From Microcoleus vaginatus HSN003 (GTDB lineage Bacteria > Cyanobacteriota > Cyanobacteriia > Cyanobacteriales > Microcoleaceae): 64,000 nucleotides of DNA. The stretch's first letter is position 1; each line of letters starts with the position of its first letter. The stretch covers positions 2,989,501-3,053,500 of the forward strand of contig NZ_CP031705.1 of NCBI RefSeq assembly GCF_022701255.1, in the 5' to 3' direction. Position numbers and translations under genes: made by a program. The notes below the pieces were generated by a model, which was given only the letters and a program-made list of their open reading frames with translations, had not been told where the DNA came from and ran no database searches. Positions 36,041 through 44,752 of the stretch are shown here, piece by piece.

Positions 36041-36078
36041 AGTTTCCACCGGGAAAGTTGTAGATTTTCGCGTCCGCT
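36041..36078. repeat. 38-bp partial duplication of the downstream N6 methylase gene
   Basis: The segment starting AGTTTCCACCGGGAAAGTTG matches 37159-37196 inside the N6 methyltransferase gene with three mismatches. In one frame it still reads STGKVVDFRVR, the same peptide. It looks like a remnant of a second methylase copy. Confidence 0.85.
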
Positions 36079-36095
36079 TGACATTTTCGCACATC
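36070..36095. repeat. 26-bp direct repeat, right copy
   Basis: Identical to 33587-33612 and in the same orientation. It overlaps the end of the methylase-derived 38-bp segment. Confidence 0.95.
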
Positions 36096-36148
36096 GGTGA
36101 AATTTTGGGCGAAAATAAACTGAACAGGCGATCGCACTTTTTGAACAA

Positions 36149-38218
36149 ATGATACTACCGCACTTTCAAACCCTAGCCCTTCCGGGTAACAGCTACTCAA
36201 CTGCAAGCAATTTACTCGATCGAGTAGATGGCTGGCGCCAAGAAGCAACCCGAAAGTTGCAGCAAAGCCAGAGAGGAGAAAAGGGACAATTTTTAACACC
36301 TTCCTCAGTCGCAAGTTTGATGGCGGGAATGTTTGAATTTAACTGTCCCGATATATCGCTTTTAGATGCCGGGGCTGGTATTGGTTCCCTGTTAGCAGCC
36401 GTTGTTTGCGAACTTTGCCAGCGCCCAAACAAACCGCACAGCCTTCACGTTACAGCTTATGAAATTGACCTTATTTTGATTGAATACCTCAAGCAAACCT
36501 TAGAATTGTGCAGTATTGAATGTCAGCATTTTGGGATATCTTTTACCTGTGAGGTTCGCGAAGTTGATTTTATTCAAGACAGCGCCGATATGTTGCAGCC
36601 CAATCTATTTACACAACCAGTAAAACGGGAATTTACCCATGCAATTATCAATCCTCCCTATGCCAAAATAGACGCTAAATCCCAAGCCAGAACCTTGCTG
36701 CGTTCTATAGGACTAGAAACCAGCAATCTCTACGCTGGCTTTACAGTGGCTGCCGCTTACCTGCTCAAACCAAACGGTGAATTAGTATCGATTACTCCCC
36801 GCAGCTTTTGCAACGGTTTATACTTTCGAGATTTCCGCAAAGTATTCCTTCAAATGATGGCTTTACGCCAACTACACATCTTTGAATCCCGACAGTTGCC
36901 ATTTCGCGATGATGCGGTGCTGCAAGAAACTATTATTGTGCGCGCCACCAAACAAATAGAACAGCCAGATACTGTACTAATTACCTCAAGCAGCAGCGTG
37001 GGCGACGACCTGGTTTTGTCTCACCAACTGCCCTATACCGCCCTAATTAATCCCAAAGATTCCGACCAATTTATTCGGATTTTACCGGATTCTCTCAGCC
37101 AGAAAGTAGTCGAGCAAATAGCTCAATTTACTTGCACCCTAGAGGAATTAGGCTTAACAGTTTCCACCGGAAAAGTTGTAGATTTTCGTGTTCGCTCTGA
37201 CTTGCGACTAAAACCTGAGAACGGTACAGTTCCGCTGATTTATCCCGCACACTTCTCCGCTGGCGGTGTTGAATATCCCACAGCCACCAGAAAGCATCAA
37301 GCTTTAGCTGTCACGGAAAAAACTGCGGCACTCCTCGTACCTAACGAACATTATGTTTTGAGCAAGCGCTTCTCGTCAAAGGAAGAGAAAAAGCGAATTG
37401 TTGCAGTTGTCTGGGATGCCAATAAAATTAATAGTTCTCGCGTTGGCTTTGAGAACCATTTGAACTACTTTCACCAACAGGGACGCGGATTAGACCTCAC
37501 CCTGGCGCGGGGATTGGCCGTTTATCTAAATTCGAGCTTGGTAGATGCGTTTTTCCGACTGTTCAACGGACACACTCAAGTTAATGCTACGGATTTACGC
37601 ACTTTGAAGTATCCTAATCTAGAGCAATTACTTTTACTTGGCGCTCAAATTGGAGAAATATTTCCTACACAGCGGGAGATTGATCAACTTGTCGAGAGAC
37701 AACTGCTTAACCCGACAAATCCGTTAGAAAATAGCCCAATGACAATCAAGAACCGTATTGATGAATCTCTAGAAATACTTGCAGCGCTGGGTTTTCCAAA
37801 AGGTCAGCTTAACCCACGTTCCGCCTTAACCCTTCTGGCTTTGCTTGACCTCAAGCCAAAGGATGCTTGGGAATCGGCGAAATCTCCACTTCGGGGAATC
37901 ACACCAATTATGGAATTTATGGAGCAGGAGTACAGTAAAAAATATGCACCAAATACGCGGGAAACTGTGCGCCGCCAGACTGTGCATCAGTTTTTAGATG
38001 CAGGTTTAATTGTTGTTAATCCTGACAGTCCCGAACGTCCGGTCAACAGTCCAAAAACCGCATACCAGATAGAAGAAAGTGCTTTAGAACTGTTGCGAAC
38101 CTATGGCATTTATGATTGGGACAAGAATGTTCGCGCTTACCTCCTTCATTTTAAGGGAGAAAATTTTTTGCAGGGTTATTCCAAAAATAGAAATATTTGT
38201 GAGTCAGAAGGCTGCTAA
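36149..38218 (+). CDS. N6-adenine methyltransferase fused to truncated BsuBI/PstI-type endonuclease N-domain
   Basis: 689 residues. Residues about 45-520 form an Eco57I/type-II gamma-like N6 methylase: GQFLTPSSVASLMAGMF, SAM motif LLDAGAGIGS (71-80), catalytic NPPY (168-171), and a C-terminal recognition part (LYFRDFRKVF, LPFRDDAVLQETIIV). From Met531 (an ATG at 37739) the sequence resembles the N-terminal helical domain of BsuBI/PstI endonucleases (IDESLEILAALGFPKGQLNPRSALTLLALL, then TRETVRRQTVHQFLDAGL). The nuclease catalytic domain that should follow is absent; translation stops after YSKNRNICESEGC. Probably an active methylase with a dead nuclease tail. Confidence 0.82.
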   Translation: MILPHFQTLALPGNSYSTASNLLDRVDGWRQEATRKLQQSQRGEKGQFLTPSSVASLMAGMFEFNCPDISLLDAGAGIGSLLAAVVCELCQRPNKPHSLHVTAYEIDLILIEYLKQTLELCSIECQHFGISFTCEVREVDFIQDSADMLQPNLFTQPVKREFTHAIINPPYAKIDAKSQARTLLRSIGLETSNLYAGFTVAAAYLLKPNGELVSITPRSFCNGLYFRDFRKVFLQMMALRQLHIFESRQLPFRDDAVLQETIIVRATKQIEQPDTVLITSSSSVGDDLVLSHQLPYTALINPKDSDQFIRILPDSLSQKVVEQIAQFTCTLEELGLTVSTGKVVDFRVRSDLRLKPENGTVPLIYPAHFSAGGVEYPTATRKHQALAVTEKTAALLVPNEHYVLSKRFSSKEEKKRIVAVVWDANKINSSRVGFENHLNYFHQQGRGLDLTLARGLAVYLNSSLVDAFFRLFNGHTQVNATDLRTLKYPNLEQLLLLGAQIGEIFPTQREIDQLVERQLLNPTNPLENSPMTIKNRIDESLEILAALGFPKGQLNPRSALTLLALLDLKPKDAWESAKSPLRGITPIMEFMEQEYSKKYAPNTRETVRRQTVHQFLDAGLIVVNPDSPERPVNSPKTAYQIEESALELLRTYGIYDWDKNVRAYLLHFKGENFLQGYSKNRNICESEGC
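37159..37196. repeat. Parent copy of the 38-bp methylase duplication
   Basis: This in-gene segment encodes STGKVVDFRVR of the N6 methylase and is the counterpart of the intergenic copy at 36041-36078. Confidence 0.85.
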
Positions 38219-38346
38219 AATACACTGTTTATATGGCTGCCGCTGGCATCGGAATGACATATACTGTGATGCAAGCAATTTAATTAACCGGAATTGTCGA
38301 TCGCACTCAGTAAATCAAATAAGTAACTAGGTAAAATATCTCTGCA

Positions 38347-39711
38347 ATGGAAAAAAAGCATAACGCTGGATTGTGGGTATCAGTATTATACTTCGCTCAA
38401 GGTCTCCCTTACACCGTCGTTAATTTAATGTCGGTGATTTTTTTGAAAGGTATGGGAACCAGCAACGAGCTCATCGGATTGACAAGTCTGTTGTCTTTTC
38501 CTTGGGTTTTAAAAGGTTTGTGGGGCCCCGTGGTTGATTTGTATTCCACCAAACGCAAATGGATTTTAACAACCGAAATCCTTTGTGCTTTTCTGTTTGC
38601 TTTCCTAGCTTTTGGTGTATTGACGCCGGCACCGATTATTATATCACTTGTGATCTTTACGGCGATCGCCTTTGTGTCAGCTACCCACGACATCGCCATT
38701 GACGGATTTTATTTAAACACTCTCAATAAAGACCAACAAGCACTATTTGTCGGTGTTCGCAACACGGCTTATAGAGGTGCTGTCATTGCCGGAAGCGGTG
38801 TATTGGTTTTCTTAGCCGGGAAACTGGCCGAAAACCATTTAGTCGCCGGAAATACAGGCGACACCAAAATATATCAAGACATTCCGCTGTCACTTTTCGG
38901 TTCGGATTTTAGCGTGTCTGCGCTTAACTACGGATGGGCGACAGCCTTTGGCATTTGCGCGATTATGTTTGTGCTGATATATCTCTTTCAGCGGTGGTAT
39001 CTTCCCTATCCTAGAAATTACGACCTAGAATCCGGCGCCCCCCAACAAACAACAAGCTTTATCGAAGCCTTTAAAACTTATTTTCAGCAAGATAAAATTG
39101 GTTGGATTGTTACTTATGTCTTGATTTTTAGGTTAGGCGATGCCTTGACGTTTAAAATGGCTCCGCCATTTTTAATGGATAAAGTGGAGAAAGGAGGATT
39201 AGCAGTTTCTACATCGGACATGGGTCTGTTATCGGGTACGATTGGGGTAATATTTCTGTTAATAGGAGGGTTACTGGGCGGCTATTTGATTGCCAAACAA
39301 GGATTGAAAAAATGGATGTGGCCGACGGCAATTCTCCAAAATTCAACTAACGTGCTGTATTGGCTGTTGGCAATCAATCAACCGGGGATTGAATGGGCTT
39401 ATGCTGTAAACTCGATCGAGCAATTTACTTACGGACTTGGCGTAGCTGCCTATACAGTGTTCTTGATGCGGACTGTCCGCCCTGAATACGAAGCATCTCA
39501 CTATGCAATTACAACGGCTTTTATGGCCGCAGGAGTGCTGATTCCGGGGGTTTTTAGCGGCTACTTGCAGGCGAGTCTCGGCTATCAAAATTATTTCTTG
39601 ATGAGTGCACTGGCTGTCATTCCCGGTATGCTGACCATTTTCTTTCTGCCCCTAGAAGATGAGAAAAAATTGGCATCCATGCCCAGACCGGGACTTGACG
39701 ATTTCGATTAA
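38347..39711 (+). CDS. MFS transporter, AmpG-like
   Basis: 454 residues with about 12 predicted membrane spans. The N-terminal FAQGLPYTVVNLMSVIFLKGMG and the loop LLSFPWVLKGLWGPVVDLYSTKRKW match the AmpG/PAT branch of the major facilitator superfamily, as does SATHDIAIDGFYLNTLNKDQQ. AmpG imports anhydro-muropeptides in enterobacteria; in cyanobacteria the substrate is not known. Base composition and codon use appear similar to neighbours; it lies 128 bp after the methylase island, a natural right boundary of the island. Confidence 0.87.
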   Translation: MEKKHNAGLWVSVLYFAQGLPYTVVNLMSVIFLKGMGTSNELIGLTSLLSFPWVLKGLWGPVVDLYSTKRKWILTTEILCAFLFAFLAFGVLTPAPIIISLVIFTAIAFVSATHDIAIDGFYLNTLNKDQQALFVGVRNTAYRGAVIAGSGVLVFLAGKLAENHLVAGNTGDTKIYQDIPLSLFGSDFSVSALNYGWATAFGICAIMFVLIYLFQRWYLPYPRNYDLESGAPQQTTSFIEAFKTYFQQDKIGWIVTYVLIFRLGDALTFKMAPPFLMDKVEKGGLAVSTSDMGLLSGTIGVIFLLIGGLLGGYLIAKQGLKKWMWPTAILQNSTNVLYWLLAINQPGIEWAYAVNSIEQFTYGLGVAAYTVFLMRTVRPEYEASHYAITTAFMAAGVLIPGVFSGYLQASLGYQNYFLMSALAVIPGMLTIFFLPLEDEKKLASMPRPGLDDFD

Positions 39712-39749
39712 TATCAAGTCCGGTCTCTATAACAATAATATCCGGGCGG

Positions 39750-39803
39750 GGGCGGGTTTACCCATGTCTGCACTTTTTTTTCGAGATTTCGGTGAACCCG
39801 CCC
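39750..39803. terminator. GC-rich inverted repeat after the MFS gene
   Basis: Arms GGCGGGTTTACCC and GGTGAACCCGCCC are separated by about 27 bases including a T run. It sits between convergent genes and could terminate either. The GGGCGGGTT arm recurs at 55048 and 55185, so it is also a dispersed repeat. Confidence 0.55.
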
Positions 39804-39927
39804 TTGGAGGAATATTGATGTTTTTAATCATAGAAGAGTATAAATTGTGCGTGTTTGTTTTCCTAAAATAAAATAAGGACACAACATTGTTGTATCCCTA
39901 CCGAATATCTGTATTGCAAGCCGCCAA

Positions 39928-41286
39928 CTAAATCGCCATAAAATCACTAGCTGTTAGCGGACTCCTGGGAATGCCAGGAATATTAGCTAGAACTTCGCCG
40001 TTACTGGCAATTTCGATAATCGTTGAAAAATCTCCTTCAGTAATTCTCACTTGGTTGAAGGTCAAACCTCCGCTCAAACCGATTAAATCTTGACCTTTTT
40101 GAAAGTCTACAAGTGTATCTGTACCGGCGCCTACTCCTAACACCATTACGTCGCGTCCAGCGCCACTAATTAAGAGATCCGCACCCGCTCCACCAATGAG
40201 CGTATCGTCTCCTTCTGCCCCGTTCAAATTGTCATCCCCTTTGCCACCTAATACCAGGTCGTTGCCGGTGCCAGCGCTGATAATATCGTTGCCTTTGTTG
40301 CCGCTGAGAGTGTCGTTTCCCCCATTGCCAGTGATAATATCGTTCTCTCCAAAACCTGATGCTGTATTGTTGGCATCGTCGCCGACTAAATTATTAATTT
40401 GGGAGGGAGCTAGAGCAGTTTGCATTGCTGCAACGTTTGCTAAAAATGAGGTTCCCGGAGTGGTTCTTAATTGTTCTAAACTGCTGCGCGATTGCAGCGA
40501 TGTTCCCAAGGCGGGCAGTGCAAACTCTAAGCCAGCTAACAATTCTAAGTAATCTGAATCTGTAAAAGTGAAATCCGGGCTGCTCAACTGGTCTACAGTG
40601 ATTTCTGTCTGAGTCAAGCCGGGAGGTGGAGAAGTTAACAAACCGCTTTGCGTGTGCTTGTCCAAGACAAGTAGCGGGTTGATACTCGGGTTAGTAAATG
40701 CTTGAAGAACTACTTGTCCGGGGATAAAAGCTTCTCCGCCTAAACTAACAAAATCGCCCGCGACTACGTAGTGAGTTACATTTTTTCCGGCGCCGACTTT
40801 CTGCGTGAATGTATCGACTGTACTTTGATCAACTCCGGGAGAATTGAAGGTGACAACATCTCCAATAGTAGATGTGAATTCAGTGGCGGCTAGTTGCGTT
40901 AGAGCGCCGCCCAAACCGTGTCCCAGAAGGTCGGGGGGCAAGCTGCTGGGGTTTTTGGCTGTATCTTGACTGATTTGGGTTAGCCAATTTCCTAAGGCTT
41001 CTTTGTTGGCTTCAAATTGGTTGAAACCTGTGCCGCGCGGGTCTCCGTTGGCAAGATCGTCTACGGGCGAGTCGGTGCCGCGAAATACTAAAACGGGCGG
41101 TTTGTCTGGGGTGGTGGAAATTAAGCCGATCGCGTGAAATCCAGTTCCGGGATCGTCAAAGGTGCGATCGATTTGGTAGCCAGCAGCGGTCAAACCCGTT
41201 TGAACTAAACTTTGAGACTGGGGGTCGTTATCTATGTAAACAAGTTGCTTGGCTATAGTTTCGTAAGCGGCGGGGGAGGAGGGCAT
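39928..41286 (-). CDS. Lipase-like protein with RTX repeats, nucleophile serine lost
   Basis: 452 residues. Residues about 1-240 are an alpha/beta-hydrolase of the lipase_3 kind (VLVFRGTDSPVDD, GDVVTFNSPGV). The nucleophile elbow reads LLGHGLGGALTQL: the serine of GxSxG is glycine (codon 40915-40917, GGT), while in the paralogue at 41504 it is AGT. The aspartate and histidine regions (VAGDFVSLGGEAFIPG, LDKHTQSGLL) are retained. Residues about 300-400 are RTX calcium-binding nonapeptides (GGNDTLSGNKGNDIISAGTG). Export is probably by a type I system; no signal peptide is seen. Confidence 0.86.
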   Translation of the reverse strand: MPSSPAAYETIAKQLVYIDNDPQSQSLVQTGLTAAGYQIDRTFDDPGTGFHAIGLISTTPDKPPVLVFRGTDSPVDDLANGDPRGTGFNQFEANKEALGNWLTQISQDTAKNPSSLPPDLLGHGLGGALTQLAATEFTSTIGDVVTFNSPGVDQSTVDTFTQKVGAGKNVTHYVVAGDFVSLGGEAFIPGQVVLQAFTNPSINPLLVLDKHTQSGLLTSPPPGLTQTEITVDQLSSPDFTFTDSDYLELLAGLEFALPALGTSLQSRSSLEQLRTTPGTSFLANVAAMQTALAPSQINNLVGDDANNTASGFGENDIITGNGGNDTLSGNKGNDIISAGTGNDLVLGGKGDDNLNGAEGDDTLIGGAGADLLISGAGRDVMVLGVGAGTDTLVDFQKGQDLIGLSGGLTFNQVRITEGDFSTIIEIASNGEVLANIPGIPRSPLTASDFMAI

Positions 41287-41503
41287 ATTTTTTTTATTTC
41301 CTGTCGTTTGATGGGTAATTAGGTTTTCAGCTACTTAACTAAGTTTACTATAAACTTCGTTTATTGACCATATTAATTGGTCATTTTTAGTGGCTTTTTA
41401 GGGGCCAATTGAGGAGAGATTTTTTAATAAAAAAAAACAATCTCGTGACAAAACCCATGTCGGTTTCGCGCCACCAAAACTACCAATTTTTATCCCCCTC
41501 AAG

Positions 41504-42865
41504 CTATACAAAATCTACCCGGGTAATAGCGCTGGCACCTACGCCTCTGAGAATAGCAAGAACTTCCCCAGTAACCGGGATACTAATTAAAGCTCCGTCA
41601 CCCGCTTGGGTTACTATAACTTGAGGAAAAGTTAGACCCCTCGACAGTGTAATTAAATCTTCACCATCTTGAAAATCTAAAATCACATCTCCTCCGCCGC
41701 CGGATTCCAATACAAAGCGATCGCGCCCCGCACCACCAATTAAAAAATCGTTGCCAAACTCGCCGGAAACCAAATCGTTTCCGTCGCCACCCTCCAAATA
41801 ATCGTTATCTCTGCCGCCGTACAAGAAATCGTCGCCATCACCACCGATGATGCTGTCATTACCTCGATTCCCTCTGAGAGTATCGTTACCGCCGTTGCCG
41901 ATAACTGTATCCTCTCCCGGGCCGCCGGTAGCAATATTGTCGCGAGCGTCGCCTGATAAATAATTCGGTTGTAAGGGAGCTAAACCGTACTGCATTTGTC
42001 TGATTAACTGCACAAAAGAAAATTCTGGTGCTGTTCTCAAACTCTCTGCACCGCCTCTGCTTCTGATTGGGATTGACACATTGGCCAGGGGAACATTTAG
42101 GGCCGCGATAAATTCGTTAAAATCCGAGTCGTTGTTATAAGTAAATTCGGGACTGTTTAATTGTTCTACAGAAATTTGCCTCTGGAAAAAGCCCACGGGC
42201 GGAGTAGTTAACAAATTTTCCGTTCGATGTTTTGCCAAAACAGTTAAGGGATTAATACTCGGGTCTGTAAAACTTTGGATAAATACTTTTCCCGGGATAA
42301 ATGCTTCCCCAAACAAGCTGACTACATCTCCGCTGACAATGTAGTGACTGACATTTTTGTTGCCTGCCCTGCTGAGATTTCTCCGAAAACTGGTGAATGT
42401 ACTCGCTGACACTCCTGGAGAGTTGAAAGTAAAAATATCTCCGGTCAGAGATGTGTATTCGGTTGCTACAAGTTGAGCGACTGCTCCGCCCCAACTGTGG
42501 CCGATGACATCGGGCAATAATTTGCTGGGGTTTTTATTTGTATCTTGACCGATTTCTGTTAGCCAGTTTTTGATATTATCTTTATTCTTTTCAAATTCAG
42601 GTAAACCAATGTCCCGCGAGTCGGAAAAGATTGCGTCGCCGTCGATGAAGTCTGTACCTTTAAATACGAGGGCTGGCGGTTTTTGGGGATAGAATGAACC
42701 GAACCCGATCGCATAAAAGTTTGTTTCTGGGTCGTCGAATATGCGATCGATATAGTAGCCATTAGTATCTAGGAAACGCGAAACTTCATTTTGTTCGTTA
42801 GGTTTTTGATTCAAAAAAACAATTGATTTAGCCAGAGCTTCATAAACAGCAGGCGAGGCACTCAT
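41504..42865 (-). CDS. Lipase-like protein with RTX repeats, intact nucleophile
   Basis: Paralogue of the preceding gene, tandem on the same strand. The catalytic elbow DVIGHSWGGAVAQLVATEY keeps the GxSxG serine, and the Asp (VSGDVVSLFGEAFIPG) and His (LAKHRTENLL) regions are conserved. RTX nonapeptides (GGNDTLRGNRGNDSIIGGDG and further) follow and bind calcium. The frame extends to 42961, but ATG at 42865 (MSASPAVYEAL) matches the paralogue start MPSSPAAYETI. A secreted, calcium-stabilised lipase or esterase is likely; its substrate is unknown. Confidence 0.88.
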   Translation of the reverse strand: MSASPAVYEALAKSIVFLNQKPNEQNEVSRFLDTNGYYIDRIFDDPETNFYAIGFGSFYPQKPPALVFKGTDFIDGDAIFSDSRDIGLPEFEKNKDNIKNWLTEIGQDTNKNPSKLLPDVIGHSWGGAVAQLVATEYTSLTGDIFTFNSPGVSASTFTSFRRNLSRAGNKNVSHYIVSGDVVSLFGEAFIPGKVFIQSFTDPSINPLTVLAKHRTENLLTTPPVGFFQRQISVEQLNSPEFTYNNDSDFNEFIAALNVPLANVSIPIRSRGGAESLRTAPEFSFVQLIRQMQYGLAPLQPNYLSGDARDNIATGGPGEDTVIGNGGNDTLRGNRGNDSIIGGDGDDFLYGGRDNDYLEGGDGNDLVSGEFGNDFLIGGAGRDRFVLESGGGGDVILDFQDGEDLITLSRGLTFPQVIVTQAGDGALISIPVTGEVLAILRGVGASAITRVDFV

Positions 42866-42939
42866 AATATTAGATGTTGTGGTTGTTGTTATTTGCGATC
42901 GCTCTCTTCTTGAGCTAAGTGTCCAATCAACCATTATAG

Positions 42940-42969
42940 CTGACAATATTTTATGGTACACTTGATAAT
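42940..42969 (+). promoter_or_regulatory. Candidate sigma-70-type promoter upstream of 42999
   Basis: CTGACA at 42940 and GATAAT at 42964 are separated by 18 bases, close to the TTGACA/TATAAT consensus, and end 29 bases before the small membrane-protein gene. It faces away from the RTX gene. Confidence 0.4.
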
Positions 42970-42998
42970 ATCAACTCAAGAATCAAGTTTTTGCGGTT

Positions 42999-43202
42999 AT
43001 GGCAATCATTCGTCAATACATTGCTCCATTAATAGCGATATTAGTATTTTTCCTGGCTCTGGTGGCAGTCAGCGCTCGCATATTTTTGCCGGCTGACATG
43101 GCTGCCCCGGCACCGATTGAGGAAGCGATCCCCCAAAAGCAAGCGGCAGTAGTGAATCCAATTTTCTTGGGGCTAAATTATTCCGCTTTGCGTATCCGGT
43201 GA
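42999..43202 (+). CDS. Small single-span membrane protein
   Basis: 67 residues of no recognised family. Residues about 8-28 (IAPLIAILVFFLALVAVSAR) form one transmembrane helix, followed by a Pro/Ala-rich segment (FLPADMAAPAPIEEAIPQKQ) that would be exported or cytoplasmic. It ends four bases before the acetyltransferase start, and the two are almost certainly co-transcribed. The base composition is like its neighbours and a promoter-like sequence precedes it, so I regard it as a real gene. Confidence 0.65.
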   Translation: MAIIRQYIAPLIAILVFFLALVAVSARIFLPADMAAPAPIEEAIPQKQAAVVNPIFLGLNYSALRIR

Positions 43203-43206
43203 GCTG

Positions 43207-43743
43207 ATGTCTGCTCAACTAATACCCGGCTACGGGCTGCGCTCAGGATCTGGACTCGATCGGGCAAAACTGGTAAAGTTTATGCACCGGACATATCGAG
43301 AGCTTTACCCGGATGGGGAATTGGGACATTTAGCTCAAACTGTCGAGCAGTATTTTTCTAACCAGACGCCGGTTTGGTGGGTAGAGTGCCAGAAAAACAG
43401 CCAGGAAGAGGCAGAAATTTTGCCGGTGCTTCCCTCGCAGCCTCTCAATCCACAATCTCAAGTCCAAAATCTTAACTCGGTTGTTGGATGTTTATGGTTG
43501 GGAAATGCGATCGACCAAACCACCGGAGAACGCTACGCTCACATTTTTTTGCTGTACGTAGCACCGGAACATCGCCGTCTGGGGATCGGTGCAGCTTTAG
43601 TTATTCATGCTGAAAATTGGGCGCGCGAAAGGGGCGATCGGCAAATTGGTTTGCAAGTATTTCTGAGCAATCAGCCGGCGGTGAATCTCTATCAAAAATT
43701 AGGCTATCAAAGTCATTCCGTCTCGATGCTCAAGTCTCTTTAA
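43207..43743 (+). CDS. GNAT-family N-acetyltransferase
   Basis: 178 residues. The C-terminal two-thirds has the acetyl-CoA pattern of GNAT enzymes: IFLLYVAPEHRRLGIGAALVIHAENWAR (Q/RxxGxG/A loop RRLGIGA) and LQVFLSNQPAVNLYQKLGYQ. The N-terminal part (LVKFMHRTYRELYPDG) is the substrate region. Substrate unknown; protein N-termini, polyamines or amino acids are all possible. A GGTGAG site precedes the ATG and overlaps the stop of the preceding gene. Confidence 0.88.
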   Translation: MSAQLIPGYGLRSGSGLDRAKLVKFMHRTYRELYPDGELGHLAQTVEQYFSNQTPVWWVECQKNSQEEAEILPVLPSQPLNPQSQVQNLNSVVGCLWLGNAIDQTTGERYAHIFLLYVAPEHRRLGIGAALVIHAENWARERGDRQIGLQVFLSNQPAVNLYQKLGYQSHSVSMLKSL

Positions 43744-43925
43744 AAAATAAAAGGTAATGTTTGTAGTAAGGACGAAGAGTTTTGATACAGAAAGAAGCTG
43801 AAAACTTCGTGACTTTATGGGGACTGAAGTCTTGACTACGAACTTTATGGAGGAGTGAAGTCCTCACTATGAACCACATGAGGACTTCACTCCTCGCTCG
43901 GAATACTTTTATTGGTATTATCCTA
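43744..43925. repeat. Imperfect GAAGTCCTCACTA repeat cluster
   Basis: Three imperfect copies of a unit like GGACTGAAGTCTTGACTACGA or GAGTGAAGTCCTCACTATGA lie at about 43820-43895, the last arm inverted (AGGACTTCACTCCTC). Such arrays are dispersed in Oscillatoria-type genomes. No gene is seen here. Confidence 0.6.
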
Positions 43926-43985
43926 GTTGCTGTTGACCGTTGTTTGAGTTGCTCAGGAGCATCCTCAGTACGGTAAAGTTTTTTT

Positions 43986-44732
43986 ATGCACAATAACGAC
44001 TACTCCAACGCCCTTGATACTGACACGGAACTGGAAAGCCCTTTGGAGCAAATTTATGACTCCGAACCCCCGCTGCCAGATCCCGAGGAAATGCTGCCTT
44101 TGCTGGAATCCCCGGAACCTCAGCACCGGATGATTGCGGCGCGGGCTTTTTGCGAACTGCAGGACGATCGAGCAATTTCGCATTTAATTAATTTGTTGAG
44201 AGACGGTTGCCCCTTGGTGCGGGTGAGCGCGGCTTATGGTTTGGGGCGAAATCCGAGTCCCGATGCTGTGGAACCGCTGATTCTTCAGCTCAACCGCGAT
44301 TGGAACGGTTACGTTCGCAAAGGGGTAGTTTGGGCCTTGGGAAATTGCAGAGATCACCGCGCTTTGCCATCTTTAATTGATGCTCTGAAAACTGATATTT
44401 CGGCGGTGCGTTTGTGGGCGGCGAGTTCTCTGGGTCAAATGGCAAAGGTTGGTTACTATGTGGTAATTACTGCGATTCCGCCGTTGATTCAAGCGCTGCG
44501 GGGAGATTCTGTATCTGCTGTGCGGAGCAACTGCGCTTGGGCGATCGGGCAACTGGCGCGCGAATTGCCGAATAATATAGTGTACGCTGGGGCGATCGAT
44601 GGTTTGATTGAAGCTTTAGAAGAAGATGAAGATATGGGCGTGCGGGAAGATGCTAAATCTTCGTTATTGCGAGTCGGCGACCCGCGCGGATTGCAGATAA
44701 TTGAAGACTTAGAAATGGAAGGACTTTTGTGA
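43986..44732 (+). CDS. HEAT-repeat protein, PBS-lyase-like
   Basis: 248 residues made of about five HEAT-like helical pairs (MIAARAFCELQDDRAISHLINLL, VRVSAAYGLGRNPSPDAVEPL, VRKGVVWALGNCRDHRALPSL, VRLWAASSLGQMAKV, VRSNCAWAIGQLAREL, VREDAKSSLLRVGDPRGL; last ones partial). In cyanobacteria such repeats occur in bilin lyases (CpcE/F) and in scaffold proteins. There is no CpcF partner or phycobiliprotein gene near, so scaffold function is more likely; this is inference. Confidence 0.88.
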   Translation: MHNNDYSNALDTDTELESPLEQIYDSEPPLPDPEEMLPLLESPEPQHRMIAARAFCELQDDRAISHLINLLRDGCPLVRVSAAYGLGRNPSPDAVEPLILQLNRDWNGYVRKGVVWALGNCRDHRALPSLIDALKTDISAVRLWAASSLGQMAKVGYYVVITAIPPLIQALRGDSVSAVRSNCAWAIGQLARELPNNIVYAGAIDGLIEALEEDEDMGVREDAKSSLLRVGDPRGLQIIEDLEMEGLL

Positions 44733-44752
44733 TTTAAACGCCCCCATTACTA

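Noticed and set aside
36045..36148. Reading the methylase remnant as the true N-terminus of the N6 methylase
   Set aside because: It is in another frame and ends in a stop overlapping the ATG at 36149; the downstream start gives a normal methylase N-terminus.
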